Shown here one piece after another: positions 1 through 7,829 of a stretch of DNA of 21,537 nucleotides. The stretch comes from CAZUZD01 sp964624465. GTDB lineage: Bacteria; Planctomycetota; Planctomycetia; Isosphaerales; Isosphaeraceae. The DNA lies in NCBI GenBank assembly GCA_964624465.1, contig CAZUZD010000078.1:1-21537 (forward strand), in the 5' to 3' direction. Below the pieces are notes generated by a model, which was not told the DNA's origin, did no database searches, and saw only the letters and a program-made list of their open reading frames with translations. The translations under genes were made by a program, and so were the position numbers. Position 1 is the stretch's first letter; each line of letters starts with the position of its first letter.

Positions 1-201
1 GGCAACTCACACACCCTCGACGACATCCCGTTCGTCCTGGTCGGCAACGGCCTCGACTTCCGCATGGGCCGCTCGCTGAAGCTGCCCAAGGTGCCGCACA
101 ACCGACTCCTCATGTCGCTGGCCCACGGCTTCGGGCACCGGATCGACCGCTTCGGCAACCCCGACTTCTGCGGCGCCGGGCCGCTCTCCGAGCTGAGCTG
201 A
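1..201 (+). CDS. DUF1552 family protein, C-terminal fragment
   Basis: The first 66 codons of the window are open in frame 1 and end with TGA at 199-201. The start lies outside the window. The peptide contains the tract HTLDDIPFVLVG, a glycine/arginine segment, then HNRLLMSLAHGFG and a Phe-Gly-Asn-Pro stretch, and ends in GPLSELS. This is the usual C-terminal signature of DUF1552 proteins: a 'GN.H...D.P..L.G' tract, a 'HN.LL.SL..AFG' tract and a closing 'GPL..L'. DUF1552 proteins are Tat-exported proteins of unknown function that are abundant in planctomycetes and usually sit next to DUF1592-type cytochrome c proteins. It is co-directional with the aldo/keto reductase gene that begins 121 bp later. 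A DUF1501-type assignment is possible but fits the tail less well. Confidence 0.75.
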   Translation, partial: GNSHTLDDIPFVLVGNGLDFRMGRSLKLPKVPHNRLLMSLAHGFGHRIDRFGNPDFCGAGPLSELS

Positions 202-322
202 CCTGAGCCACGCCGGACGGTCGATCCTCGCGGCGCGCCGCACTCCCGGTTACGCTGCCTCCTGACCCGCCCCGCCGGCCGTCGACCCCTCGCCGCCACC
301 CGTGCACCCCGGAGTCGTCCCG

Positions 323-1303
323 ATGCAATCGCTCTCGCGTCGCAACTTCCTCGGCGCGGCCGCCGGTGCGGCGCTGCTGGCGGGTGGATCGGTGCGGGCA
401 GAGGACCCGCCGGCGAGGCTGCCGACCCGGGCGCTGGGCAAGACCGGGATCACGGTGCCGATCCTCGGGTTCGGCTCCGGCAGCCGGTTCCTGATGTACG
501 AGCAGGAGGACCAGGCCCTGGCGGCGCTGACGCGGGCCTTCGAGCTGGGCATCACCTACATCGACACCGCGCACTCCTACGGCGACGGCAGGAGCGAGGA
601 GCGGATCGGCAAGCTGATGCCGCAGCACCGCGACCGCGTCGTGCTGGCCACCAAGCTCTCGGCCCGCACCGCCGACGACGCCCGCCGCCAGATCGAGAAA
701 AGCCTGAAACGGCTCCAGACCGACCGGCTCGACGTGCTCCACATCCACGCCCTGAGCGGGCCGGCCGACCTGGCGAAGGTCGAGCAGCCCGACGGCGTGC
801 TCAAGGCGCTCTACGAGGCCCGCGACCAGAAGGTCACCCGCGCCATCGGCATCACCTGCCACGCCGACCCCGAGGCCCTGGCCCTGGCGCTCGATCGCCA
901 CGACTTCGACTGCACCCAGATGGCCCTGAACGCCGCGCTGGCCCGGATGGCCGACCAGCCCGGCGGCATGAAGGCCACACCCATGGCCGCCGGCGGCTTC
1001 GAGGCGAAGGCGCTGCCGATCGCCGTCCGCAAGGGCATGGGCGTGATCGCCATGAAGGTCTTCGGCCAGGACCAGCTCAAGGACACCGCGCCGATCGAGA
1101 AGCTCCTCCAGTACGCCCTGTCGCTGCCGATCAGCCTGGCGAGCTGCGGGATGCCGAAGCCCGAGTTCCTGGAACAGAACGCGACCCTCGCTCGCCAGTT
1201 CACCCCCATGACCGAGCTCGACCGCAGGCGCCTGAGCGACTCGATCACCACCGCCCGCAAGGCGGCCATGGTCGAGTTCTTCCGCGACCACGCCGACGTC
1301 TGA
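323..1303 (+). CDS. Tat-exported aldo/keto reductase
   Basis: This is a 326-residue protein starting at ATG 323, with GGAG at 311-314 eight bases upstream. An in-frame GTG at 302 has no good ribosome site. The N-terminus carries a twin-arginine motif (SRRNFL) followed by an Ala/Gly-rich hydrophobic stretch and an export-like boundary near Val-Arg-Ala-Glu, so the enzyme is probably exported. The rest is a single aldo/keto reductase barrel. The catalytic tetrad is visible: Asp81 and Tyr86 in YIDTAHSYG, Lys111 in LATKLS, and His142 in the LDVLHIH tract. The family performs NAD(P)H-dependent carbonyl reduction, usually in the cytoplasm. Planctomycetes often carry Tat-bearing versions next to DUF1501/DUF1549 genes, as here. 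The substrate cannot be inferred. The DUF1501 gene starts 20 bp downstream, which suggests co-transcription. Confidence 0.9.
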   Translation: MQSLSRRNFLGAAAGAALLAGGSVRAEDPPARLPTRALGKTGITVPILGFGSGSRFLMYEQEDQALAALTRAFELGITYIDTAHSYGDGRSEERIGKLMPQHRDRVVLATKLSARTADDARRQIEKSLKRLQTDRLDVLHIHALSGPADLAKVEQPDGVLKALYEARDQKVTRAIGITCHADPEALALALDRHDFDCTQMALNAALARMADQPGGMKATPMAAGGFEAKALPIAVRKGMGVIAMKVFGQDQLKDTAPIEKLLQYALSLPISLASCGMPKPEFLEQNATLARQFTPMTELDRRRLSDSITTARKAAMVEFFRDHADV

Positions 1304-1323
1304 CCCGCCCGCCGGAGGTCGTC

Positions 1324-2751
1324 ATGCCCGAGCCCGAGCCCAGCCGCCGGGAATTCCTCGCCCGCACCGGGTCAGGCTTCGGCCTGGTCGCCCTGGCGGC
1401 CATGCTCGGGCACCCGCGCGCCGGGGCGAGTCCGGTCCCGGGCGATCCGACCGATCCGCTGGCGCCGAGGCCCCCGCACTTCCCGGCGAAGGCGAAGCGG
1501 GTGATCGTCCTGTTCATGCATGGCGGGCCCAGCCACGTCGACCTGCTCGACCCTAAGCCCGATCTCCAGCGCCTGCACGGCCAGCCGCTGCCCGAGAGCT
1601 TCGGCCCGGTGGCCACCCGCCGCAAGGTGGCGCAGAACCCCTTGCTCGGGACGAAGCGGACGTTCCAGCCCTGCGGCCAGAGCGGGATCCCGATCTCCGA
1701 CTTCCTGCCGGCGCTCCGCGAGGTGGCCGACGAGCTGGCGGTCGTCCGCTCGTGCTGGGCTGACAGCGTGAACCACCCGCAGGCCGTCTACCAGATGAAC
1801 ACCGGCTCGATCCTGATGGGCCGGCCCAGCCTGGGCAGCTGGGTCTCGTACGGACTGGGCACCGAGGACGCCGACCTGCCGGCATTCGTCGTGCTGCCCG
1901 ACCCGAAGGGCGGCATCAAGGGCGGCCCGCCGGCCTATGGCGCGGGCTACCTGCCGGCCAGCTACCAGGGCACCGTGCTCCGTTCGGGTCCGAGCCCGAT
2001 CCTCGACCTGCGGGCCGCGGGCGCCTCGGCCGACGGCGGCGAGGACCGCCGCGTGCTCGACCTGGTCGGCCGCCTGAACGCGCGGCACCTCGACCGTCGC
2101 GGGCCCGACACCGAGCTGGAGGCGCGAATTCGCGCCTACGAGCTCGCCTACCGCATGCAGAGCGCCGCGCCCGAGGCGGTCGATCTGGCCGGCGAGACGG
2201 CCGAGACGAAGGCCCTGTACGGCCTGGACGACGCCCGCACGGCGGAGTTCGGCACCCGCTGCCTGCTGGCCCGCCGCCTGGTCGAGCGCGGGGTGCGGGT
2301 GGTTCAGCTCTACTCGGGCGACGTCAACGGCTGGGACGCCCACGAGGACGTCGAGACCAACCACGCCGCCATGTGCGCCCGCACCGACCGCCCCGTGGCC
2401 GGGTTGCTCAAGGACCTGCGGCGCCGCGGCCTGATGGACGACACGCTCGTCGTCTGGGCCGGCGAGTTCGGGCGCATGCCGATGTCCGAGCAGGGCAAGG
2501 GGCGCGACCACAACCCGCACGGCTTCAGCGTCTGGCTCGCCGGGGCCGGCATCAAGGGCGGCACGATCCATGGCGCCACCGACGCCGTCGGCCTCCGCGC
2601 CGAGGTCGACCGCGTGCACGTCCACGATCTTCACGCCACCCTCCTGCACCTGCTCGGCCTCGACCACACCCAGCTCACCTTCCCGCACAACGGCCGCGAG
2701 GAGCGGCTCACCGAGACCTCGGGCAAGGTCGTCACCTCGATCCTCGCCTGA
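1324..2751 (+). CDS. DUF1501 family protein with Tat signal
   Basis: This is a 475-residue protein. ATG 1324 is preceded by GGAGG at 1314-1318. The N-terminus is a Tat signal (SRREFL, then a Gly/Ala/Leu-rich hydrophobic core). The body has the DUF1501 landmarks: VIVLFMHGGPSHVDLLDPKP near residues 59-78, the LHGQPLPES region, a central RLVERGVRVVQLYSG segment, WDAHEDVETNH, a VVWAGEFGRMP tract and the GRDHNPHGFSVWLAGAGIKGG tract. The C-terminal segment includes VHVHDLHATLLHLLGLDH. DUF1501 belongs to the alkaline-phosphatase/sulfatase-like superfamily. The His/Asp-rich tracts resemble metal ligands, but the reaction is unknown. In planctomycetes these genes are normally paired with DUF1549/DUF1553 genes; here the partner follows immediately, 45 bp downstream. 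Confidence 0.93.
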   Translation: MPEPEPSRREFLARTGSGFGLVALAAMLGHPRAGASPVPGDPTDPLAPRPPHFPAKAKRVIVLFMHGGPSHVDLLDPKPDLQRLHGQPLPESFGPVATRRKVAQNPLLGTKRTFQPCGQSGIPISDFLPALREVADELAVVRSCWADSVNHPQAVYQMNTGSILMGRPSLGSWVSYGLGTEDADLPAFVVLPDPKGGIKGGPPAYGAGYLPASYQGTVLRSGPSPILDLRAAGASADGGEDRRVLDLVGRLNARHLDRRGPDTELEARIRAYELAYRMQSAAPEAVDLAGETAETKALYGLDDARTAEFGTRCLLARRLVERGVRVVQLYSGDVNGWDAHEDVETNHAAMCARTDRPVAGLLKDLRRRGLMDDTLVVWAGEFGRMPMSEQGKGRDHNPHGFSVWLAGAGIKGGTIHGATDAVGLRAEVDRVHVHDLHATLLHLLGLDHTQLTFPHNGREERLTETSGKVVTSILA

Positions 2752-2796
2752 CCCCGGACCGCCACCCACCGCCGGCCCCGATCAAGAGTCGCCCCC

Positions 2797-4782
2797 ATGC
2801 CCGTCCGTCGCTCCCGCCCCGGCCTGGCCCTGATCGTCGCCCTGCTGGCGACCGGGGCCCTCGCGCGGGCCGACGGGCCGACGCACTGGGCCTTCGTGCC
2901 GCCAGGCCGGCCCGACCTGCCGGCCGTGCGACACCCGGACTGGGCCCGCAATCCGATCGATCGGTTCGTGCTCGCGAGCCTGGAGGCGGCCGGCCTGACG
3001 CCCTCGCCCGAGGCGGGCCGGGCCACCCTGATCCGTCGGCTCACGTTCGACCTGACCGGACTGCCGCCGACCCCCGAGGCGGTCGCGGCGTTCGACGCGG
3101 ACGACCGGCCCGAGGCCTACGAGCGGCTGGTCGATCGGCTGCTGGCCTCGCCCCACTTCGGCGAGCGCCGGGCGCAGCACTGGCTGGATCTGGCCCGCTA
3201 CGCGGACACCGACGGCTTCGAGTTTGACGAGGCGCGGCCCGACGCCTGGCGATATCGCGACTGGGTTGTTCGCGCCGCCAACGCCGACCTGCCGGCCGAC
3301 CGGTTCCTCGCCCTCCAGCTCGCCGGCGACGAGATCGCCCCGGGCGACTCCGAGGCGTTCATCGCGACCGGCTTCAACCGCTGCTATCCCGACATGGTCG
3401 ACCTGAACGACCAGGGCTTGCGCCGGCAGAACGCCCTGAACGACATCACCGAGACGACCGCGCTGGCGGTGCTCGGCCTGACGATCGGCTGCGCCCGCTG
3501 CCACGACCACAAGTTTGACCCGATCCCCCAGACCGACTTCTTCGCACTCCAGGCGTTCTTCAGCCCCGCCCGGTTCCGCGACGACTTCCCCGTGCAGACT
3601 CCGGAGGCGCAGGCGGAGCACGCCGCCGCCGTCGCCGCCTGGAAGGCCGGGAGCGAGCGGCTCCGGGCCGCGGCCGAGGCCGCCAGCGGCGGCGAGGCCG
3701 AGGCGCTCCGGAAGCGGCTGGCCGACCGCGAGCAGGCCGGTCCGCCCCCGGGGCCGAAGGCGCGCGGCCTGGATGAGGCCGGGCCCGCCGCGGCGCCCAC
3801 GTTCCTGCTGGTGCGCGGCGAGTACGGCAGCCATGGGCCCGAGGTCCGCCCCGCCTTCCCGACCGCCCTGCGACGCGCTGGCGAACCGGCCGAGCCGACG
3901 ATCGCCCCGGGTCCTCGATCGACCGGCCGCCGATCCGCGCTGGCCGCCTGGCTCACCCGGCCCGATCATCCGCTGACGGGCCGGGTGCTCGTCAACCGGG
4001 TCTGGCAGCAGCACTTCGGCCGCGGCCTGGTCGGCACCGCCAGCGACTTCGGCACGATGGGCGACGAGCCCACGCACCCGGAGCTGCTCGACTGGCTCGC
4101 CACCGAGTTCACCAACGGCCCGCAGAGCCTCAAGGCGTTGCACCGCCAGATCGTCACCAGCGCGACCTACCGGCAGGCCTCGGACGATCGGCCCGAGCTG
4201 CGGCAGGCCGACCCCGAGGGCCAGCTGCTTGGCCGGCAGAGCCGCCGGCGGCTCGATGGCGAGGCGATCCGCGACGCGCTGCTGCTGAGCTCCGGCCGGC
4301 TGAACCCCGCGCTCGGCGGCCCGGGCGTGTTCCCGCCCCTGCCCGAGGAACTCACCCGGCTCAGCAGCAAGGGAGCGATCTGGCCGACGTCCCCACGCGA
4401 GTCGGACCGCAACCGCCGGTCGCTGTACGTCTTCGTCCGCCGCAACCTGCGATACCCCTTCTTCGAGGCGTTCGACCGGCCCGACACCAACGCGAGCTGC
4501 CCCAGGCGCCCGGTCACGACCATCGCGCCCCAGGCCCTCACGCTGCTCAACGGCTCCGACGCCCGCCACGCCGCGCGGGCACTCGCCGACCGGCTGGCCA
4601 TCGAGGCGGGCGACTCGCCCGGGGCGCGTGTCGACCGGGCGTACCGGCTCACGCTCGGCCGTGGTCCCGACGCCGAGGAGGCCCGGCTGGCGCTGGCCTT
4701 CGTCCGCGACGGGGGCCCCGACGCCTGGACCGGCCTGGCTCTGGCGCTGCTGAACCTCAACGAGTTCGTCTACCTCGACTGA
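2797..4782 (+). CDS. DUF1549-DUF1553 protein (short form)
   Basis: This is a 661-residue protein with a Sec-type signal peptide (about residues 1-26, ending Ala-Arg-Ala-Asp). DUF1549 spans about residues 48-265: NPIDRFVLA, then LIRRLTFDLTGLPPTPEAV, then HWLDLARYADTDG. DUF1553 spans about 378-640: LAAWLTRPDHPLTGRVLVNRVWQQHFGRG, then the ATYRQ and RRRLDGEAIRDALL regions, then NGSDARHAARALADR. Between them are an Ala/Glu-rich, coiled-coil-like linker and the TFLLVRGEY...GPEVRPAFP segment typical of the family. A CARCH motif (Cys232, Cys235, His236) has the CxxCH form of a haem c site and is conserved in DUF1549. Many relatives also carry an N-terminal planctomycete cytochrome c domain; this one does not. 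The function is unknown. Its start has only a weak ribosome site (AAGAG near 2784). Confidence 0.92.
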   Translation: MPVRRSRPGLALIVALLATGALARADGPTHWAFVPPGRPDLPAVRHPDWARNPIDRFVLASLEAAGLTPSPEAGRATLIRRLTFDLTGLPPTPEAVAAFDADDRPEAYERLVDRLLASPHFGERRAQHWLDLARYADTDGFEFDEARPDAWRYRDWVVRAANADLPADRFLALQLAGDEIAPGDSEAFIATGFNRCYPDMVDLNDQGLRRQNALNDITETTALAVLGLTIGCARCHDHKFDPIPQTDFFALQAFFSPARFRDDFPVQTPEAQAEHAAAVAAWKAGSERLRAAAEAASGGEAEALRKRLADREQAGPPPGPKARGLDEAGPAAAPTFLLVRGEYGSHGPEVRPAFPTALRRAGEPAEPTIAPGPRSTGRRSALAAWLTRPDHPLTGRVLVNRVWQQHFGRGLVGTASDFGTMGDEPTHPELLDWLATEFTNGPQSLKALHRQIVTSATYRQASDDRPELRQADPEGQLLGRQSRRRLDGEAIRDALLLSSGRLNPALGGPGVFPPLPEELTRLSSKGAIWPTSPRESDRNRRSLYVFVRRNLRYPFFEAFDRPDTNASCPRRPVTTIAPQALTLLNGSDARHAARALADRLAIEAGDSPGARVDRAYRLTLGRGPDAEEARLALAFVRDGGPDAWTGLALALLNLNEFVYLD

Positions 4783-4890
4783 CCGCGCCTCCGCAGCAGG
4801 AGCCCGGGGGGTCGCCGGGGCCTTTCCCCGCGCGCGGGCGCCGGGTAGGTTCGGGGCCAGGTCGGACCGATCCTCTCCGGAGCTGCGCCC

Positions 4891-6213
4891 ATGAACGCGG
4901 GTTTCCTCGTGCGTCCGGCCCTGATGGGCTGCGCCCTGGCCCTCCTCACGCCGCCGGGCTCGTCGCTGCGGGCCCAGCAGTTCCAGGCGAACGAGGACGA
5001 GGCGAAGGTCCCCAAGTACACCCTGCCCGACCCCCTGAAGCTCGCCGATGGCACGCCGGTGCGGGACGCCGAGACCTGGCGCACCCGCCGCCGCCCGGAG
5101 CTTCTGGCCCTCTTCGAGTCGCAGATGTACGGCAAGGCCCCCGGCCGGCCCGAGGCGATGACCTTCGAGGTGCTGCGGGTCGTGCCCGATGCCCTGGGCG
5201 GCCGGGCCATCCGCAAGGAGGTCCGGGTCCACTTCGACGGCACGCCGGACGGCCCGAGCCTCGACCTGGCGGTCTATCTACCGAAGACCGGCGCGGGGCC
5301 GTATCCGGTGTTCCTGGGCCTGAACTTCGGCGGCAACCACGCTGTCGACCCCGACCCGACGGTCCCCCTGGCCCGGGGCTGGGTCCCGAACTCGCCCAGG
5401 TCCGGGATCACCGGGAACCGGGCCACCGAGGAATCCCGGGGGAATGAGGCCTCGCGCTGGTCGATCGGCGCGGCGATCGAGCGGGGGTACGCGGTCGCGA
5501 CGGCGTACTACGGGGACATCGACCCGGACTTCGACGACGGCTTCCGCAACGGCGTGCACCCGCTCGCCGCCCGGCCGGGCCAGCAGCGCCCGGAGCCCGA
5601 CGAGTGGGGCTCGATCGCCGCCTGGGCCTGGGGCCTGAGCCGGGCTCTCGATTATCTGGAGACCGACGTTCAGGTCGACGCCAAGCGGGTCGCCGTGATG
5701 GGCCACTCGCGGCTCGGCAAGGCGGCGATGTGGGCCGGGGCGCGTGACGAGCGGTTCGCGATGGTCGTCTCGAACGACTCGGGCGAGGGCGGCGTCGCGC
5801 TGGCCCGCCGCCGGTTCGGCGAGACGACCTGGCGGATCAACACCAGCTTCCCCCACTGGTTCGCCGGCAACTTCAAGCACTACAACAACCGCGAGGACGA
5901 CCTGCCGTTCGACCAGCACGAGCTGGTCGCGCTCGTCGCCCCGCGCCCGGTGCTGATCCACAGCGCCACCGAGGACCTCTGGGCCGACCCTCGCGGCGAG
6001 TTCCTGGCCGCCCAGGGGGCCGACGCCGTCTACCGCCTGCTCGGCACCGACGGATTCGCCGCCCGCGACCTTCCCGGCCCCGGCGTCCTGATCTGGAGCC
6101 GGATCGGCTACTTCCTCCGCGCCGGCAAGCACGACGTCACCGACGCCGACTGGGCCTCCTACCTCGACTTCGCCGACCGGCACCTCCGGCCTTCCCAGTC
6201 CTCCGGCCACTGA
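4891..6213 (+). CDS. Secreted CE15-like carbohydrate esterase (glucuronoyl esterase family)
   Basis: This is a 440-residue alpha/beta-hydrolase. ATG 4891 has GGAG eight bases upstream. A signal peptide covers about residues 1-28 (hydrophobic core ALMGCALALL, boundary near LRAQQ). Family landmarks are RRPELLALFESQMYGK, LNFGGNHAV, the oxyanion/nucleophile tract VMGHSRLGKAAMWAGA with Ser273 as nucleophile, SNDSGEGG just after it with Asp296 or Glu299 as possible acid, SFPHWFAGNFKHYN, and LRAGKHDVTDADW with His414 as the probable catalytic histidine. CE15 enzymes cleave ester bonds between lignin alcohols and 4-O-methyl-glucuronic acid on xylan. Bacterial members are broader and are often annotated as acetylxylan esterases, so the exact substrate is open. 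It is co-directional with the preceding surface/catabolic genes, 108 bp after the DUF1553 stop. Confidence 0.87.
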   Translation: MNAGFLVRPALMGCALALLTPPGSSLRAQQFQANEDEAKVPKYTLPDPLKLADGTPVRDAETWRTRRRPELLALFESQMYGKAPGRPEAMTFEVLRVVPDALGGRAIRKEVRVHFDGTPDGPSLDLAVYLPKTGAGPYPVFLGLNFGGNHAVDPDPTVPLARGWVPNSPRSGITGNRATEESRGNEASRWSIGAAIERGYAVATAYYGDIDPDFDDGFRNGVHPLAARPGQQRPEPDEWGSIAAWAWGLSRALDYLETDVQVDAKRVAVMGHSRLGKAAMWAGARDERFAMVVSNDSGEGGVALARRRFGETTWRINTSFPHWFAGNFKHYNNREDDLPFDQHELVALVAPRPVLIHSATEDLWADPRGEFLAAQGADAVYRLLGTDGFAARDLPGPGVLIWSRIGYFLRAGKHDVTDADWASYLDFADRHLRPSQSSGH

Positions 6214-6228
6214 CCCGGCCGCCCCGCT

Positions 6229-6819
6229 TCAGGCCCGCGCCGGGCGCATTCCGCCCACGAACCGGGCCATCAGCAGACCGAGCACGAACGCGATTCCGAG
6301 GGTGGCGAGCATCGCCCCCGGCGGCTCGGGAACCGAACGGACGCCCGGCCCGCCGCCGACGTGGACCCCGGTCCCCGTGCTTCCCCCTCCCGGCCCCCCA
6401 CCGCCGGCACTGTCCCCCGGCAGACCTGGCAAGGTGGCCGGGTTCGTGCCACCTGAACCGGCGCCACCGCCGCCCGCCGGACCCGTGTCATCGCCGGGGC
6501 CGCCGGGGGCGTTGGCGCTGGCAAGGGCCTCGCGGACGCGGGCGTCGCGCTCCACGAGTCGTCCCAGGAACGGGTGATAGTGGACAAATCGGCCGGCATT
6601 GGCCTCGTAACGCACGCGAAGGTTGTCCCAGTACGGGGTCACTGGCATCAGCCCGGGGGTCGTCGACGGCTGGAATAGCCCGGCGAGGATCGGGTGCGCG
6701 GCGTCGAACCGGCCCGGATCGAGGCCCGCTCGCCGTGCGAGCGCGGTCCAGACCGGTGTCTCGGGCAACCGCCCGGTCTGCGAGTACGCGTCCAACCCCC
6801 GCGCCAGGACCAGGCCCAT
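6229..6819 (-). CDS. Gly-rich protein with PEP-CTERM-like C-terminal tail
   Basis: This is a 196-residue protein whose N-terminal half I do not recognise. ATG at 6819 is preceded on the minus strand by a strong GGAGGGGG. An in-frame TGA at 6853-6855 excludes a start more than 11 codons further up, so there is no room for a signal peptide. Residues 1-103 look folded and alpha-helical (LPETPVWTALARRAGLDPGRF, YHPFLGRLVERDARVREAL). Residues 104-160 are a low-complexity Gly/Pro/Ser/Thr linker. Residues 163-196 read VPEP, then a hydrophobic helix (MLATLGIAFVLGLLMA), then Arg-containing RFVGGMRPARA. This is the layout of a PEP-CTERM sorting signal, which normally accompanies an N-terminal Sec signal; here that is missing. 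It may instead be tail-anchored. It is convergent with the CE15 gene, with stops 16 bp apart. Confidence 0.7.
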   Translation of the reverse strand: MGLVLARGLDAYSQTGRLPETPVWTALARRAGLDPGRFDAAHPILAGLFQPSTTPGLMPVTPYWDNLRVRYEANAGRFVHYHPFLGRLVERDARVREALASANAPGGPGDDTGPAGGGGAGSGGTNPATLPGLPGDSAGGGGPGGGSTGTGVHVGGGPGVRSVPEPPGAMLATLGIAFVLGLLMARFVGGMRPARA

Positions 6820-7184
6820 GAGTTCGTCCCCCTCCGGAGTCGCTTGCCCGCGTCACGGTCATGCCCCACTGCTCAACGACTTACTCCGGGTGCCGAGGCG
6901 CAGGACGTCGGATGCAAGCAATCACCAAGCTGAGGTCGGAAAGTCGTTCAGGTTGGCCATTCGTGTGGGTCAAAGACCTCCCGGGGGTCACGCCGCCCGG
7001 TGTCGGGGCGTAGTGGCGAGCTTTCCCACGATCGACGACGCGGGACCGGAACGGGTCGCGGGCCGGGGCTCGCTGACTCCTCGAGTCCCGCCTTGCGGTA
7101 CGATGGCGCACCGTTGCGGGATTCGAGAGCGCGACGAGGCCTCCTCGGGAGGTGCCCGAGGTCCAGGACCGGAGTCCCACCAGC
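6820..7184. other. Divergent intergenic spacer
   Basis: This 365-bp spacer lies between the PEP-CTERM-like gene (minus) and the small membrane-protein gene (plus). It is less G/C-biased near 6870-6970 than its surroundings. I see no convincing RNA gene, repeat or strong promoter. A weak candidate for the plus strand is a TACGAT at 7099-7104 with CTGACT at 7073-7078, but the 20-bp spacing is poor. Short open frames across it have compositions that look non-coding. Confidence 0.5.
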
Positions 7185-7760
7185 GTGCCAGCGCCCAACG
7201 CCCGCGGCCGATCCGCCCGCCGGTCGAAGCCGGCTGCTGTGGCGCCCGTCGTCCTCGGCTTCGTGTGCTGCGTCCTGCTGCCGACCTTCATCACGCTGAT
7301 CGCCCCGATCAGCGTCGTGCGGCTGGAGCGGGATGGCGAGCACGTTTCGGCCACGGTGACGCGGCTGGCGTACATGGTCGTCCCCTACCGCACCGAACGG
7401 CTCGGTCAGGTCCTGCGCGCCGAGCAGACCAGCCGGAGCGGCAGGGTCGAGCGAACGTACTCGACGGAGCGAGGCAATCACCCCACCTACGTGGAGGGCG
7501 AGGCGACCCTGATCCTGTCCGGCCCCGGGGGGACGATCTTGACCCCGGTCTCGCCGGTGAACATCGACTCCGTGACCCGACGGGCCCAGGCGTTCATCGA
7601 CCGCCCCACCGCCGAGGGCGAGCGCTTCCTCGTCGTGGCCAACTGGAAGGTCAGCGTCCTGGCCGGCGGGCTCTTCAACCTGCTGATGGTGCTGTTCGTC
7701 GGCGGCTCGGCCGTGTCGATCGGGCGTTGGGTCGCCAGGCGCGCGGGCGCCCCGCGATGA
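7185..7760 (+). CDS. Small two-helix membrane protein, unknown function
   Basis: This is a 191-residue protein, taking GTG 7185 as the start because GGAG lies at 7171-7174, ten bases upstream. An in-frame GTG at 7152 directly abuts GGGAGG and is less likely. The N-terminus is basic (RGRSARRSK). A first membrane helix follows at about residues 18-44 (APVVLGFVCCVLLPTFITLI), then a soluble domain of roughly 110 residues, a second helix at about 155-178 (VSVLAGGLFNLLMVLFVGG) and a basic tail (RWVARRAG). By positive-inside reasoning both termini are cytoplasmic and the middle domain is exported. The domain has beta-rich segments such as GEHVSATVTRLAYMVVPYRTERLG. No family is recognised; a DUF3592-like assignment was considered but not supported. 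It is convergent with hflX. Confidence 0.7.
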   Translation: MPAPNARGRSARRSKPAAVAPVVLGFVCCVLLPTFITLIAPISVVRLERDGEHVSATVTRLAYMVVPYRTERLGQVLRAEQTSRSGRVERTYSTERGNHPTYVEGEATLILSGPGGTILTPVSPVNIDSVTRRAQAFIDRPTAEGERFLVVANWKVSVLAGGLFNLLMVLFVGGSAVSIGRWVARRAGAPR

Positions 7761-7784
7761 CGTGGGAGGGGCCGTCCCTCGTCA
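7758..7784. terminator. Weak hairpin between convergent genes
   Basis: The sequence between the membrane-protein stop and the hflX stop can fold as TGAC...GTCA outer arms with GAGGG...CCCTC inner arms and a small asymmetric bulge. There is no T-tract on either side. It could help end transcription of both genes but is weak on sequence grounds. Confidence 0.25.
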
Positions 7785-7829
7785 AGCGGAGCCCGCGAAC
7801 CGACACGACTTGCCGGAGAGTCAGGTCGC

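Noticed and set aside
110..1291. Long minus-strand open frame opposite the aldo/keto reductase
   Set aside because: It is an antisense shadow with low-complexity Gly/Ala/Arg/His composition and no domain. The plus strand encodes a clear enzyme with catalytic residues.
2782..5232. 816-codon minus-strand open frame
   Set aside because: High GC keeps the antisense frame open. Its peptide is Gly/Arg/Ala-rich and spans two well-supported plus-strand genes.
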